Positions 56,574-64,000 of a stretch of 64,000 bases of DNA are shown here, piece by piece (the stretch's first letter is position 1; the number at the start of each line of letters is the position of its first letter). Source of the stretch: JAXDMK01 sp963790325 (lineage in GTDB: Bacteria > Actinomycetota > Acidimicrobiia > Acidimicrobiales > AC-14); NCBI GenBank assembly GCA_963790325.1, contig CAWBNY010000003.1, positions 496,001 through 560,000 of the forward strand, in the 5' to 3' direction. The notes under the pieces were generated by a model. It saw nothing but the letters and a program-made list of their open reading frames with translations. It was not told the origin of the DNA and did no database searches. Position numbers and translations under genes: made by a program.

Positions 56574-58699
56574 ACAGAGTCGCCCGGCCTGCCCGCCGGG
56601 TTGGAGAAGTCCACCGACACCCGGTCGGTGCCGGCAGGGGCGTCTACCGTCGCCCCCACCGGGTTCCACCGGGAGGTGGGCAGCAGGGTGAGCAGGTCGG
56701 CGTCCAGGGCTGCGCCGGAGGCGTCTCGCCAGATCACGGTCATCGTCACCGGGGGTCCCGCACCAGTCGGCGCCAGGGCCGTGAACCCGACGACGTGGGG
56801 GCCCGGGGCGGCGGCGAACCCCGGATGGTTGTCGAGGTTGACGCCCCACCCGTCGGCCGCCGTGACCCCGACATGGAGGCTGGCGGCCCCCGAGTGCGCA
56901 TGGGCACCGGTGCGGTCCGCGGTGGCGGAGAACCAGGGGGCCCAGTGACCCGCGGAGTCCTCGAGGGTGGCGGTGGCGTCGTCAAGAGCGTTGGGGGCGG
57001 GCGTCACCCGGATGTCGCCGAGATAGATCGTGTTGCCGGGGGCCCCGAGCCGTTGACGACGTCGACCGTCAGCCGGACCGTGCCCGCGGGGGCGATGCCG
57101 ACCCCAACCCGCGGCGCCAGTCGGGGCCGAGGGCGAGATCGACGGTGGCGGCGGCGAGGGGTGTTCCGCCGCCGTCACGCCAGGTCGCCACCAGCGTCAG
57201 ACCCAGGCCCGTGCCCGCCGGCTCGACCGCCCAGAACGACAACGAGTGGGAACCAGGGGCGGCGGCGAAGCCGGGATGGTTGTCGAGCGTGACCCCCCAT
57301 CCGAGAGGGCGCTCACCCCGACCCGCAGGCTGGCCTCGCCGGAGTGTGCGAACTCGGTCGAGCGGGTCGCCGTGGCGGAGAACCACGGGGCCCAGTCGCC
57401 GATCGACGCCTCGAGGATGGCGGTGGCCTCGTCGAGCAGGTTGCCCGGCGGCTCAGTGGGGGCCGGCACCGGCACAGTTCCGTCCACGACGAAAAAACGT
57501 CGTCGACGAACAGCCTGTGGCCGGGCAGTCCCGACGGGTGCAAGTTGAAGCTCCGAGAGTTGGCGCTGGTGGCAGTGCTGGCCGTGTGCGACACCAGGGC
57601 GCTGGAGCCGGAACCCAACTCGTGGACGAAGATGTCGGGCAGGCCATTGCCGTCCGCCTGGCCCCCGACCAAGTCGGTTGCGATCGAGGCGAAGGCGACG
57701 ACCTGCCCGTCGGCGCTCACCAGGCTGGAGAAGCTCGGGCCATCCGCAGCCGTCGTGGGTGCACCGGCTGCGTGGGAGACAAGGATGTTTCGCCGGTGGC
57801 TCGCTCGTAGCGGAACACGTCCTCCACCTCGTTGGTGTCCAACTGGCCGTCAACGACGTCGGGGGCGGTCGTTGCGAACGTCGCGAACGCGCCACCAGGG
57901 GCGATGGACACGGCGTCCACGCCGTTGGTCGCGCTCGTCAGGTCGCCGGCCGAGTGGGAGACGAGCCCGATGATCCCCGTCGACCTCTCCCACACGAACG
58001 CATCCGCCGGGTTGGTGCCGCCGTCGTCGAGCTGCCCGGCCACGAGGTCGTCTGCGTGGGACCGGAAGGCGATCACCCCACCGTCGCCGCTGAGCGTGGT
58101 CGCTCCGATCAGCACGCTCTCGCCGGCGCCGGTCGAGGTGGGACTCCCGGCAGCATGGGAGACAAGGGTGACGGCGCCGGTGGTCCGCTCGAACAGGAAC
58201 ACGTCGACGGCGTCGTTGGCGTCGATCTGACCTGGCACGAGGTTGACGGCGCCGCTGCAAAGGCGACGAACGCTCCGTCGGGTGTCATGGCGGCGTGGAT
58301 GAGAGCCTCCGGGACAGCCGTGTCTCCTACAGTGACCAGGCTGCCCGCAGCACGGGAGAGCAGCACGGTCGTACCCTCCGTGCGGTCGGTCAGGAACACA
58401 TCGTCGGCGCCGTTCGCGTCGACCTGCCCGGGGACGAGATCGGTCGCCCGGGACACGAACACGACGAACCGGCCGTCGTCGCTCACCGAGCCGGCTCGGC
58501 TGTCGCCATTGGCGCCGCGGGTGGCGCTACCCGGGACGTGGGAGACGAGTGTCACCCCACCGTCGCCCCAGACGGGACCGGCGACCGCGACCAGAGAGTC
58601 TGCACCGACGCCCACGGCGACGGACACCGCGAGCCGGCGCCGAAGGCGGGCGAGGGCCACCGGGCCCTTCACGTTCACCGGCGCGTGGCCACCGGGCAT
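56543..58699 (-). pseudogene. Frameshifted secreted beta-propeller protein with two carbohydrate-binding-like modules
   Basis: Joined across frames, this reads as one protein of about 720 residues. It has a weak signal region, TolB-like propeller repeats (SVSDDGRFVVFVSRATDLVP, GQVDANGADDVFLTDRTEGT and related), and then two jelly-roll modules ending YLDDIGVLR. Frame breaks, all apparent losses of one base or the equivalent, lie near 58250, 57782, 57487 (a six-A run), 57303, 57100 and 57047. No in-frame nonsense codons are needed to explain it. It is either very recently inactivated or damaged by sequencing error. It shares the operator region at 58748 with the divergent DUF362 gene. Confidence 0.75.
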
Positions 58700-58735
58700 C
58701 GGCTCATCCCCAGCCCACTCCCTTCGCCCTACCAC

Positions 58736-58776
58736 TGTATACCAAAGTCCGACAAACCGTCGGAAACGTCTAGAAT
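58736..58776. promoter_or_regulatory. Divergent promoter with palindromic operator
   Basis: The inverted repeat TCCGACAAACCGTCGGA (58748-58764) lies between two -10 boxes. TAGAAT (58771-58776) points right, seven bases before ATG 58783. TATACA (minus strand, 58741-58736) points left toward the propeller gene. It is the most complete copy of the motif found at several promoters of this locus. Confidence 0.65.
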
Positions 58777-58782
58777 GGAGCG

Positions 58783-60174
58783 ATGGTGGCCGATCCGCCC
58801 GAGTGCGCCCGCGTGGCTGCCTATTCCGGCGTCACGTCCTACGACGACCACGCCGCCGTCTCCCGTCTGGTCGAAGACGCCTTGGGAGGGCTTGAGCTCC
58901 CCGCCTCGTTCGTGGTGCCCGGCGACCGGGTAGTGCTAAAGCCCAACTGGGTCAAGGAGCACGACGAGCGAACGCCCGGCCCAGGTGCCTGGGAGCACGT
59001 CGTAACCCACCCGGTCGTGATCGAGGCCGTGATCCGGTGGGTCGCTTCCAGGCTGGCCGGGCAGGGGAGCATCACGATATGCGACGCCCCGCAGACGGAC
59101 TCCTCCTTCGCCCACCTGCGCCGCTACTGCTCCCTCGACGCCATGGTCGACCGGTGCCGGCTCGAGTTTCCCGGCGTTCGCCTCGACCTGCTCGACCTCC
59201 GTCCCGAGGAGTGGCGTGCCGTCGACGGCGTCACCGTCTCAACCGCCAAGCTGCCGGGCGATCCCCTCGGGAGCACCCATGTCCACCTCGACGGGGCCAG
59301 CGAGCTGGTGGGATACCACGGGTGCGGCCGCCTCTACGGGGCCAGTTACGACATGGCCGAGACCAACGCCCGCCACACGGGAACCCACCACGAGTACCTG
59401 CTCTGCCGGACCCCGATGGACGCCGATGTCCTGATCAACCTGCCCAAGCTAAAGACGCACAAGAAGACGGGCGTCACCGGCGCGCTCAAGAACCTCGTGG
59501 GCATCAACGCCAACAAGAACTGGCTGCCCCACCACACCGAGGGCACGCCCGCCACCGGGGGCGACCAGTTCCCGGCTTCGACCGTTAAGAATCGGTTGGA
59601 GCACTCGTGGATGGGTGCGGCCAAGCGGTCGCTGAAGGGGAGTCCGGGGCTCTCTCGGCTTTTCGTCCCGGTCAAGAAGGTCGGGCGGATGCTCTTCGGC
59701 GACACCGGGTCCGTAGTGCGCTCGGGCAACTGGCACGGCAACGACACGTGCTGGCGCATGGTGCTCGACCTCAACAAGTGCCTGTTCGCGTACGACGGGT
59801 CCGGTCGGCCGCGAAGCCGCCCCCTGCGGTACCTCGCCGTCGTCGACGGGATCGTCGGCGGCGAGGGCAACGGGCCGATGGCTCCCGATGCCAAGGCGTG
59901 CGGAGTGGTGGTTGCCGGCACCCATCCGGTCGCCGTCGACGCGGTGGCGGCGACGCTGATGGGCTTCGACTGGCGCCGCCTCCCGCTGCTGGCCAAGGCC
60001 TACACCATGCGGGAGATGAGCTTCGTCCCGTTCGGGCCGGACGACATCGTGGTGGCCTCCAACCGCCCGGAGTGGTCGGGCCCCGTCGACGCCATCGAGG
60101 ACACGTTCCACTTCCGCCCGCACTTCGGCTGGCGGGGGGCGGTCGAGACCCCGGCCCAGGCATTGGTCCCGTGA
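58783..60174 (+). CDS. DUF362 protein
   Basis: 463 residues. VVPGDRVVLKPNWVKEHDER, DADVLINLPKLKTHKKTGVT, ALKNLVGINANKNWLPHHTE and GGEGNGPMAPDAKACGVVVA are DUF362 hallmarks. No ferredoxin domain is attached, unlike many members. Function in the family is poorly known. Here it is coupled to a CapK-like ligase (GTGA) and lies in the polysaccharide locus, so a modification of the polymer or its lipid carrier is a guess. The ATG follows a TAGAAT box by six bases, suggesting a leaderless mRNA. Confidence 0.87.
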   Translation: MVADPPECARVAAYSGVTSYDDHAAVSRLVEDALGGLELPASFVVPGDRVVLKPNWVKEHDERTPGPGAWEHVVTHPVVIEAVIRWVASRLAGQGSITICDAPQTDSSFAHLRRYCSLDAMVDRCRLEFPGVRLDLLDLRPEEWRAVDGVTVSTAKLPGDPLGSTHVHLDGASELVGYHGCGRLYGASYDMAETNARHTGTHHEYLLCRTPMDADVLINLPKLKTHKKTGVTGALKNLVGINANKNWLPHHTEGTPATGGDQFPASTVKNRLEHSWMGAAKRSLKGSPGLSRLFVPVKKVGRMLFGDTGSVVRSGNWHGNDTCWRMVLDLNKCLFAYDGSGRPRSRPLRYLAVVDGIVGGEGNGPMAPDAKACGVVVAGTHPVAVDAVAATLMGFDWRRLPLLAKAYTMREMSFVPFGPDDIVVASNRPEWSGPVDAIEDTFHFRPHFGWRGAVETPAQALVP

Positions 60175-61562
60175 GCATGGAGGACCTGCTCTACCCGCTT
60201 CTGCCGGCCTACGACCGGCTCCCGCACAGTGTGAAGCACGGCCTGGGCCGGACGTTCCGACGACTCCCCCGGCGGTGGCGCCTGGGAGCCCGCTACCTCG
60301 AGTTCCGGGCGCTGGCCGAGGAGGCCGACGGCTGGGACCGGGCTCGTATCGAGGAGTACCAGTTCGACCAGGTCCGGCGCACCCTTCTTCAGGCCGAAGC
60401 CAGATGCCCCTTCTACCAGCGCCGGTTCCGGGAGGCCGGGTTCCGGCCGGCGGCCATCACGGAGGTGTCCGGCCTGGCCGCGTGCCCGACGCTCTCCAAG
60501 AGCGATCTCCTGGCTCATCGGGAGGAGATCGTGGCCACCGGGTCTCGTGCTCGCGACCGCCTGTACGTCACTACCGGCGGGTCCACCGGGGTGCCGGTCG
60601 GGTTCTACTTGGAGCGGGGCGTGAGCAGGCCCAAGGAGCAGGCGTTCCTGGAAGTGCAATGGAAGCGGGCCGGGTACTTCGACGGCGCCCGCCTGGCGGT
60701 GCTCCGGGGGCACGTGACCAGCCCGCGGGTACGGGGCGAGATCTCTAGCTACGACGCCACCCGGGACTGGCTGATGCTCTCGTCGACGTTGCTCACCGAG
60801 CAGCGGCTGCCCGAGTACCTCGCCGCCCTGGAGCGGTTCGAGCCGGACCTCCTGCATGCCTATCCCAGCGCCGCGTTGCAGCTGGCCGACCTGCTGGACC
60901 GGACCGGCCGCGCCTGGCAGCTGCCCTTGCGGGCCGTGCTCTGTGGCTCCGAACGGCTCACCCCGCCCCAGAAGCGGGTCCTGGAGCGCGTGTTCGGCTG
61001 CCGCGTCTTCCGGTGGTACGGCCACGCGGAACGGGTCGTCCTGGCCGCCGAGGGGGCGCGGGACGACACGTTCTTCTTCTGGCCCCAGTACGGGCTGGCC
61101 GAGTTCGGACCGCCCGACCAGGACGGGCTCTGCGAGGTCATCGGCACGTCGTTCCACAACCACGCCTTCCCGCTCGTGCGCTACCGCACCGGCGACCGGG
61201 TACGGCCCGCCGACCCCGGGCGACGCCCGACGGAGCTCCCGTGGGCCGCGATCAGCGAGGTTGCGGGCCGAGACCAGGAGTACCTCGTCGCCCTGGGTGG
61301 TCGCCGGGTGTCCTTGACCGCGTTCAACATGCACGACCGGACCTTCGACGAGATCGTCTCGGTCCAGTTCTTCCAGGACCGTCCGGGCCGGGCCGAGCTT
61401 CGCTACGTGGCCGGGCCGAGGTTCGACCCCTCCCAGCTGCCACATATCGAGGCCGGAATCCGCCGAAAGCTGGGTGACGACTTCGAGGTCGAGCTGCGCT
61501 CCGTCCGGGAGACGGAGAAGACCTCCCGGGGCAAGCATCGCTGGCTGGTGAGCACGCTCTGA
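60171..61562 (+). CDS. PaaK/CapK-like adenylate-forming protein
   Basis: 463 residues. The P-loop-like YVTTGGSTGVPVGFYLE, LHAYPSAALQLADLL, AVLCGSERLTPPQKRVLE, RWYGHAERVVLAAEG, CEVIGTSFHNHAFPLVRYRT and GDRVRP match the CapK subgroup of phenylacetate-CoA-ligase-like proteins. CapK proteins are common in capsule loci, where acyl activation for polymer decoration is suspected. GTG at 60171 overlaps the DUF362 stop; ATG at 60177 is an alternative. Confidence 0.87.
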   Translation: MSMEDLLYPLLPAYDRLPHSVKHGLGRTFRRLPRRWRLGARYLEFRALAEEADGWDRARIEEYQFDQVRRTLLQAEARCPFYQRRFREAGFRPAAITEVSGLAACPTLSKSDLLAHREEIVATGSRARDRLYVTTGGSTGVPVGFYLERGVSRPKEQAFLEVQWKRAGYFDGARLAVLRGHVTSPRVRGEISSYDATRDWLMLSSTLLTEQRLPEYLAALERFEPDLLHAYPSAALQLADLLDRTGRAWQLPLRAVLCGSERLTPPQKRVLERVFGCRVFRWYGHAERVVLAAEGARDDTFFFWPQYGLAEFGPPDQDGLCEVIGTSFHNHAFPLVRYRTGDRVRPADPGRRPTELPWAAISEVAGRDQEYLVALGGRRVSLTAFNMHDRTFDEIVSVQFFQDRPGRAELRYVAGPRFDPSQLPHIEAGIRRKLGDDFEVELRSVRETEKTSRGKHRWLVSTL

Positions 61563-61586
61563 CGAGCAGCGCCGGTCACTGTTCGG

Positions 61587-62888
61587 TCAGTGGCGCGCCC
61601 CGGTGGGCACGGCCGGCGACCGTCCCCCGCCTCGGCCGCCCATCCCCGGGCTCGGCAGCTCCCGGCGGTGGATCCGCACGACGGCAGCGGCGAAGCACAG
61701 CGGCGTGACCACGCTCGCCCATCCGGCACCGACGACACCGAGCCACTCCACCAGGACGACCACGGATGTGAGCGAGATGGCGGCCACGACCACCCTCGCC
61801 CGCCAGAGGCGGCGCATCCGGCCGCTTACCTTGAGGGCGATGCCGGGACCGAAGACGGTTCCGAGCACCACGTAGCCCACGGCGGACAGGGTGGCCAGCG
61901 TGGCGAAGCGGCCGAACCCGGGCCCGTACAGGGCTTCGAGGAGGACGCGGCCACCGGCCGCCACAAGCACGCCGTAGGCGGCGATGGCCAGGGTGGTGCC
62001 CGCGCTCAGCCGTCGGCTGAAGCGCTGGAGGGCATCCCGGTCGGATGGCCCCGACAGCCGGGCGGCGGCGGGTAGACCGACGTTGCCGCAGGCCAGGGCG
62101 ATGACGTAGGCCGGGCCCATGAGGCTGAAGGCAGCCCGGAACCCGCCGTAGTCGGCGCCGGTCAGAACGACCGCTGCGAAGGCGATGTAGGCCTGGTCGG
62201 ACACGAAGCCGGTGAGGAAGTCGGCCAGCAGCCACTTGCTCGACGACCAGAGGCCTCGGAGCAGGTGCCACCCCTCGACCAGCGATGCCCGGGCCGGGAA
62301 CCACGCCAACCCGAGCAGGGCACCGGCGGTCCCGCCGAGTCCCCACGCGGTGACGACCCAAGGTGCGCTCCTTCGGCCGTGCGCCAGGAACAGCGCCACG
62401 GCCCCGAACTGCACCGCCGCGAAGAGCAGATCGTCGGCCAGGGCGAGCCCGGGGCGACGGGCCCGGAAAGACATCGCTCGCCAGTAGTCCTGCACCAGGA
62501 GCCCGACCAACCACGGGGACAGGGCCAGCATCAGCACGCCGACCCGGGCACCGGCCGCCATCGCCACCAGGCCCACGGCGGCGACGGCTGCGCTCACGGC
62601 CACGCCCAGGACGAGCTCGGCGCCGACGCCCCGGGCGAGGAGGTCCTGGTCGTCGTGGTCGGCGCCGGCGACGATCACCGGCTCCGTGATGAGCGCCCGG
62701 TGCAGCCCCACCACGATGAGCCACAGGGTGAGGGTCAAGGCGTACTCACCGAACTCGGTGGCTCCGGACAGGCGGGCGATCACCACCCCGGTCACGAAGT
62801 TCGACCCCGACGACACCGCCTGGTCGACGAACGTGAGCGCGACCCGGCGCCGGGCCGGACCCGGTAGGGACGCCGGCCCGATCCGCAC
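61587..62888 (-). CDS. Polysaccharide flippase (Wzx-like, MOP superfamily)
   Basis: 433 residues with about 12 hydrophobic segments. The N-terminus (ALTFVDQAVSSGSNFVTGVV, IARLSGATEFGEYALTLTLW) is typical of O-antigen and capsule flippases. It would carry the lipid-linked repeat unit across the membrane. The C-terminal 25 residues are Gly/Arg-rich and polar. GTG at 62888 lies one base after the stop of the polymerase-like gene, so the two are cotranscribed leftward. Confidence 0.87.
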   Translation of the reverse strand: MRIGPASLPGPARRRVALTFVDQAVSSGSNFVTGVVIARLSGATEFGEYALTLTLWLIVVGLHRALITEPVIVAGADHDDQDLLARGVGAELVLGVAVSAAVAAVGLVAMAAGARVGVLMLALSPWLVGLLVQDYWRAMSFRARRPGLALADDLLFAAVQFGAVALFLAHGRRSAPWVVTAWGLGGTAGALLGLAWFPARASLVEGWHLLRGLWSSSKWLLADFLTGFVSDQAYIAFAAVVLTGADYGGFRAAFSLMGPAYVIALACGNVGLPAAARLSGPSDRDALQRFSRRLSAGTTLAIAAYGVLVAAGGRVLLEALYGPGFGRFATLATLSAVGYVVLGTVFGPGIALKVSGRMRRLWRARVVVAAISLTSVVVLVEWLGVVGAGWASVVTPLCFAAAVVRIHRRELPSPGMGGRGGGRSPAVPTGARH

Positions 62889-62889
62889 C

Positions 62890-64000
62890 TCAGGCCACCC
62901 GGCGGGCGCGACTCGGCCCGGTCACGAGCGACGCCGTGGCGACGGCGGTGAGCAGGTAGGGCGATGCGTCGCCCAGGCCCACCTCGGTGTAGGACGCCAC
63001 CACGCAGTAGACGGCAAGGAACATCGCCAAAGACCGCTGGGAAGGGTCGGGATGGCGGGTTGCGGCGACCACCAGGTACCCGAGGGTGAGCGCGACGATC
63101 GCCACGCCGACCAGTCCCTCGTCTAGGTAGACGGCCAGCCACGTGCTGTCGATCGACAGGCCGTCGAAGGATTTGTCGCTCAGCCCGGACCCGATCCCGC
63201 GCTCGAGGGCGCTGCGAGGCTCGGCCAGCAGCGCGTCCCAGACCTGGCGGCGCCCGGTGAGGCCGGCGATCTCGGCGGAGGACTGTCCCTTCTGGAACCA
63301 GCGGGCGACGAGGGGTGCGGCTGCCAGGAGCAGGAGCGGGAGCACCACCACGGCCACCGCCACCGCCCGCCGGACCCGGCGCCGTGCGCAGCACGTGACG
63401 AGCGCGGACGCCGCCGTCCCGACCACCAGAGCGACCAGCGCGGTGCGGGTCTGGCTGGCGATCACCATGGCCACGCCGACGCTGACGGCGAGCGCCGCGG
63501 TCGAGGCGGCCAGCCGGCCGGTGGCCCACAGCGAGGCGGTCATCCCCGTCACCAGCGCGGCGTATTCCGCCACCTGCGGAGCAGGTATCGCCCAGACCAC
63601 ACCGATCAACCGATGGCCTTCGCCACCGCTGAGGGCGAGTCCGGGAGCGACGACCAGCCCGACGAGAACCGAGGCGCAGACATAGAGGAGCGCCTGGAGG
63701 TGAGCGCGAGCGATGAGAAGGTCACGGCGGCCCCACCAGGGCGTGAGCAGCCACAGGACCCCCAGGAAGGCGAACAGCCGGCCGCAGCGCAGGAGCGCGC
63801 CGGCGCCGGCGAGACCTCGGAGGCTGGCGATGAGGGCGGTGACAGCCAGGAGGGTGGCCAGCCCCAGGACCAGGTTGGCTCGCACTGCCATCCGTCGATT
63901 GACGCCCAAAGCGAGGACGAACGCGATCACCAGGCAGCCGCCGGTGACAAGTTGTCCGACGGGTTTGGATATCGGAAGCAGGCTAGGCGCGTCGGGCCGC
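62890..64000 (-). CDS. Wzy/O-antigen-ligase-like membrane protein (N-terminus beyond window)
   Basis: At least 369 residues with about ten hydrophobic segments. The central TSCC-free loop WFQKGQSSAEIAGLTGRRQV, then WDALLAEPRSALERGIGSGL, matches the Wzy_C extracytoplasmic loop of polymerases and ligases (RxxxW...GxG). The frame stays open to the window edge, reading PDAPSLLPISKPVGQLVTGG upstream of the first internal GTG (63930), so the gene starts outside. It would polymerise or ligate the repeat unit exported by the neighbouring flippase. Confidence 0.85.
   Translation of the reverse strand, partial: RPDAPSLLPISKPVGQLVTGGCLVIAFVLALGVNRRMAVRANLVLGLATLLAVTALIASLRGLAGAGALLRCGRLFAFLGVLWLLTPWWGRRDLLIARAHLQALLYVCASVLVGLVVAPGLALSGGEGHRLIGVVWAIPAPQVAEYAALVTGMTASLWATGRLAASTAALAVSVGVAMVIASQTRTALVALVVGTAASALVTCCARRRVRRAVAVAVVVLPLLLLAAAPLVARWFQKGQSSAEIAGLTGRRQVWDALLAEPRSALERGIGSGLSDKSFDGLSIDSTWLAVYLDEGLVGVAIVALTLGYLVVAATRHPDPSQRSLAMFLAVYCVVASYTEVGLGDASPYLLTAVATASLVTGPSRARRVA

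Noticed and set aside
1..64000. tRNA, rRNA, integrase or transposase genes and attachment sites
   Set aside because: No tRNA T-loop-like context, rRNA segment or recombinase motif was noticed by eye, so island boundaries cannot be claimed for the polysaccharide locus.

Overview
The window is high-GC DNA (about 70 % G+C by eye) from an actinobacterium, most likely a member of Acidimicrobiia. Three things point there. The gcvH - garA-like FHA - MerR - bifunctional nuclease - MerR block is an actinobacterial arrangement. The SOS box ahead of dinB is of the actinobacterial TCGAAC-N4-GTTC type. Many genes start with GTG just downstream of a TAnnnT box, as on leaderless transcripts, and stop/start overlaps (GTGA, ATGA) are common. 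No rRNA, tRNA, CRISPR array, transposase or integrase gene was recognised.

Region 1 (1-32 kb) is mostly housekeeping. It holds hisN, a nuclease-like protein, the garA/gcvH regulatory block with hpt inserted, and an unusual fusion of a PqqD-like domain with a thioredoxin-like domain. It also holds a nucleotidyltransferase/phosphomannomutase-like fusion with a CDP-alcohol phosphatidyltransferase, mobA plus DUF6457, a thiolase, a PASTA-type Ser/Thr kinase, and a decayed stretch made of TPR repeats joined to a broken queA. Then come a MarR/glyoxalase pair, a secreted Rpf-like protein, NDH-2, an acetyltransferase, a sugar ABC importer with a ROK kinase, a fused ArsR-SRPBCC regulator under a palindromic operator, SOS-controlled dinB, and a three-gene envelope operon (vWA-like lipoprotein, coiled-coil membrane protein, OmpA-like lipoprotein).

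Region 2 (32-64 kb) is an exopolysaccharide and cell-surface locus. Two divergent secreted paralogues (32.3-37.8 kb) are followed by a 1643-residue protein with two beta-helix modules and four carbohydrate-binding-like modules. Next come an initiating sugar-phosphate transferase, BldC, a nucleotide-sugar dehydrogenase, two more secreted proteins built from the same modules, and an operon for GDP-D-glycero-alpha-D-manno-heptose (hddA, gmhA, gmhB, hddC) that also carries a transaldolase, a GT4 glycosyltransferase and a methyltransferase. A frameshifted beta-propeller gene, a DUF362 protein, a CapK/PaaK-like ligase, a flippase and a Wzy-like polymerase (cut by the window edge) complete it.

The parts fit together as follows. 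The transaldolase and heptose genes would supply an activated heptose. The sugar-phosphate transferase and glycosyltransferases would build a lipid-linked repeat unit, and the flippase and Wzy-like protein would export and polymerise it. The secreted beta-helix and carbohydrate-binding-like proteins probably act on or bind the product outside the cell. A short motif (AAA-Y-CCG-W-C, often within an inverted repeat such as TCCGACAAACCGTCGGA) recurs before -10 boxes of several of these genes, which suggests one shared regulator. The best candidates for undescribed biology are this locus with its motif, the PqqD-thioredoxin fusion at 5011-6702, and the envelope operon at 29127-32253.
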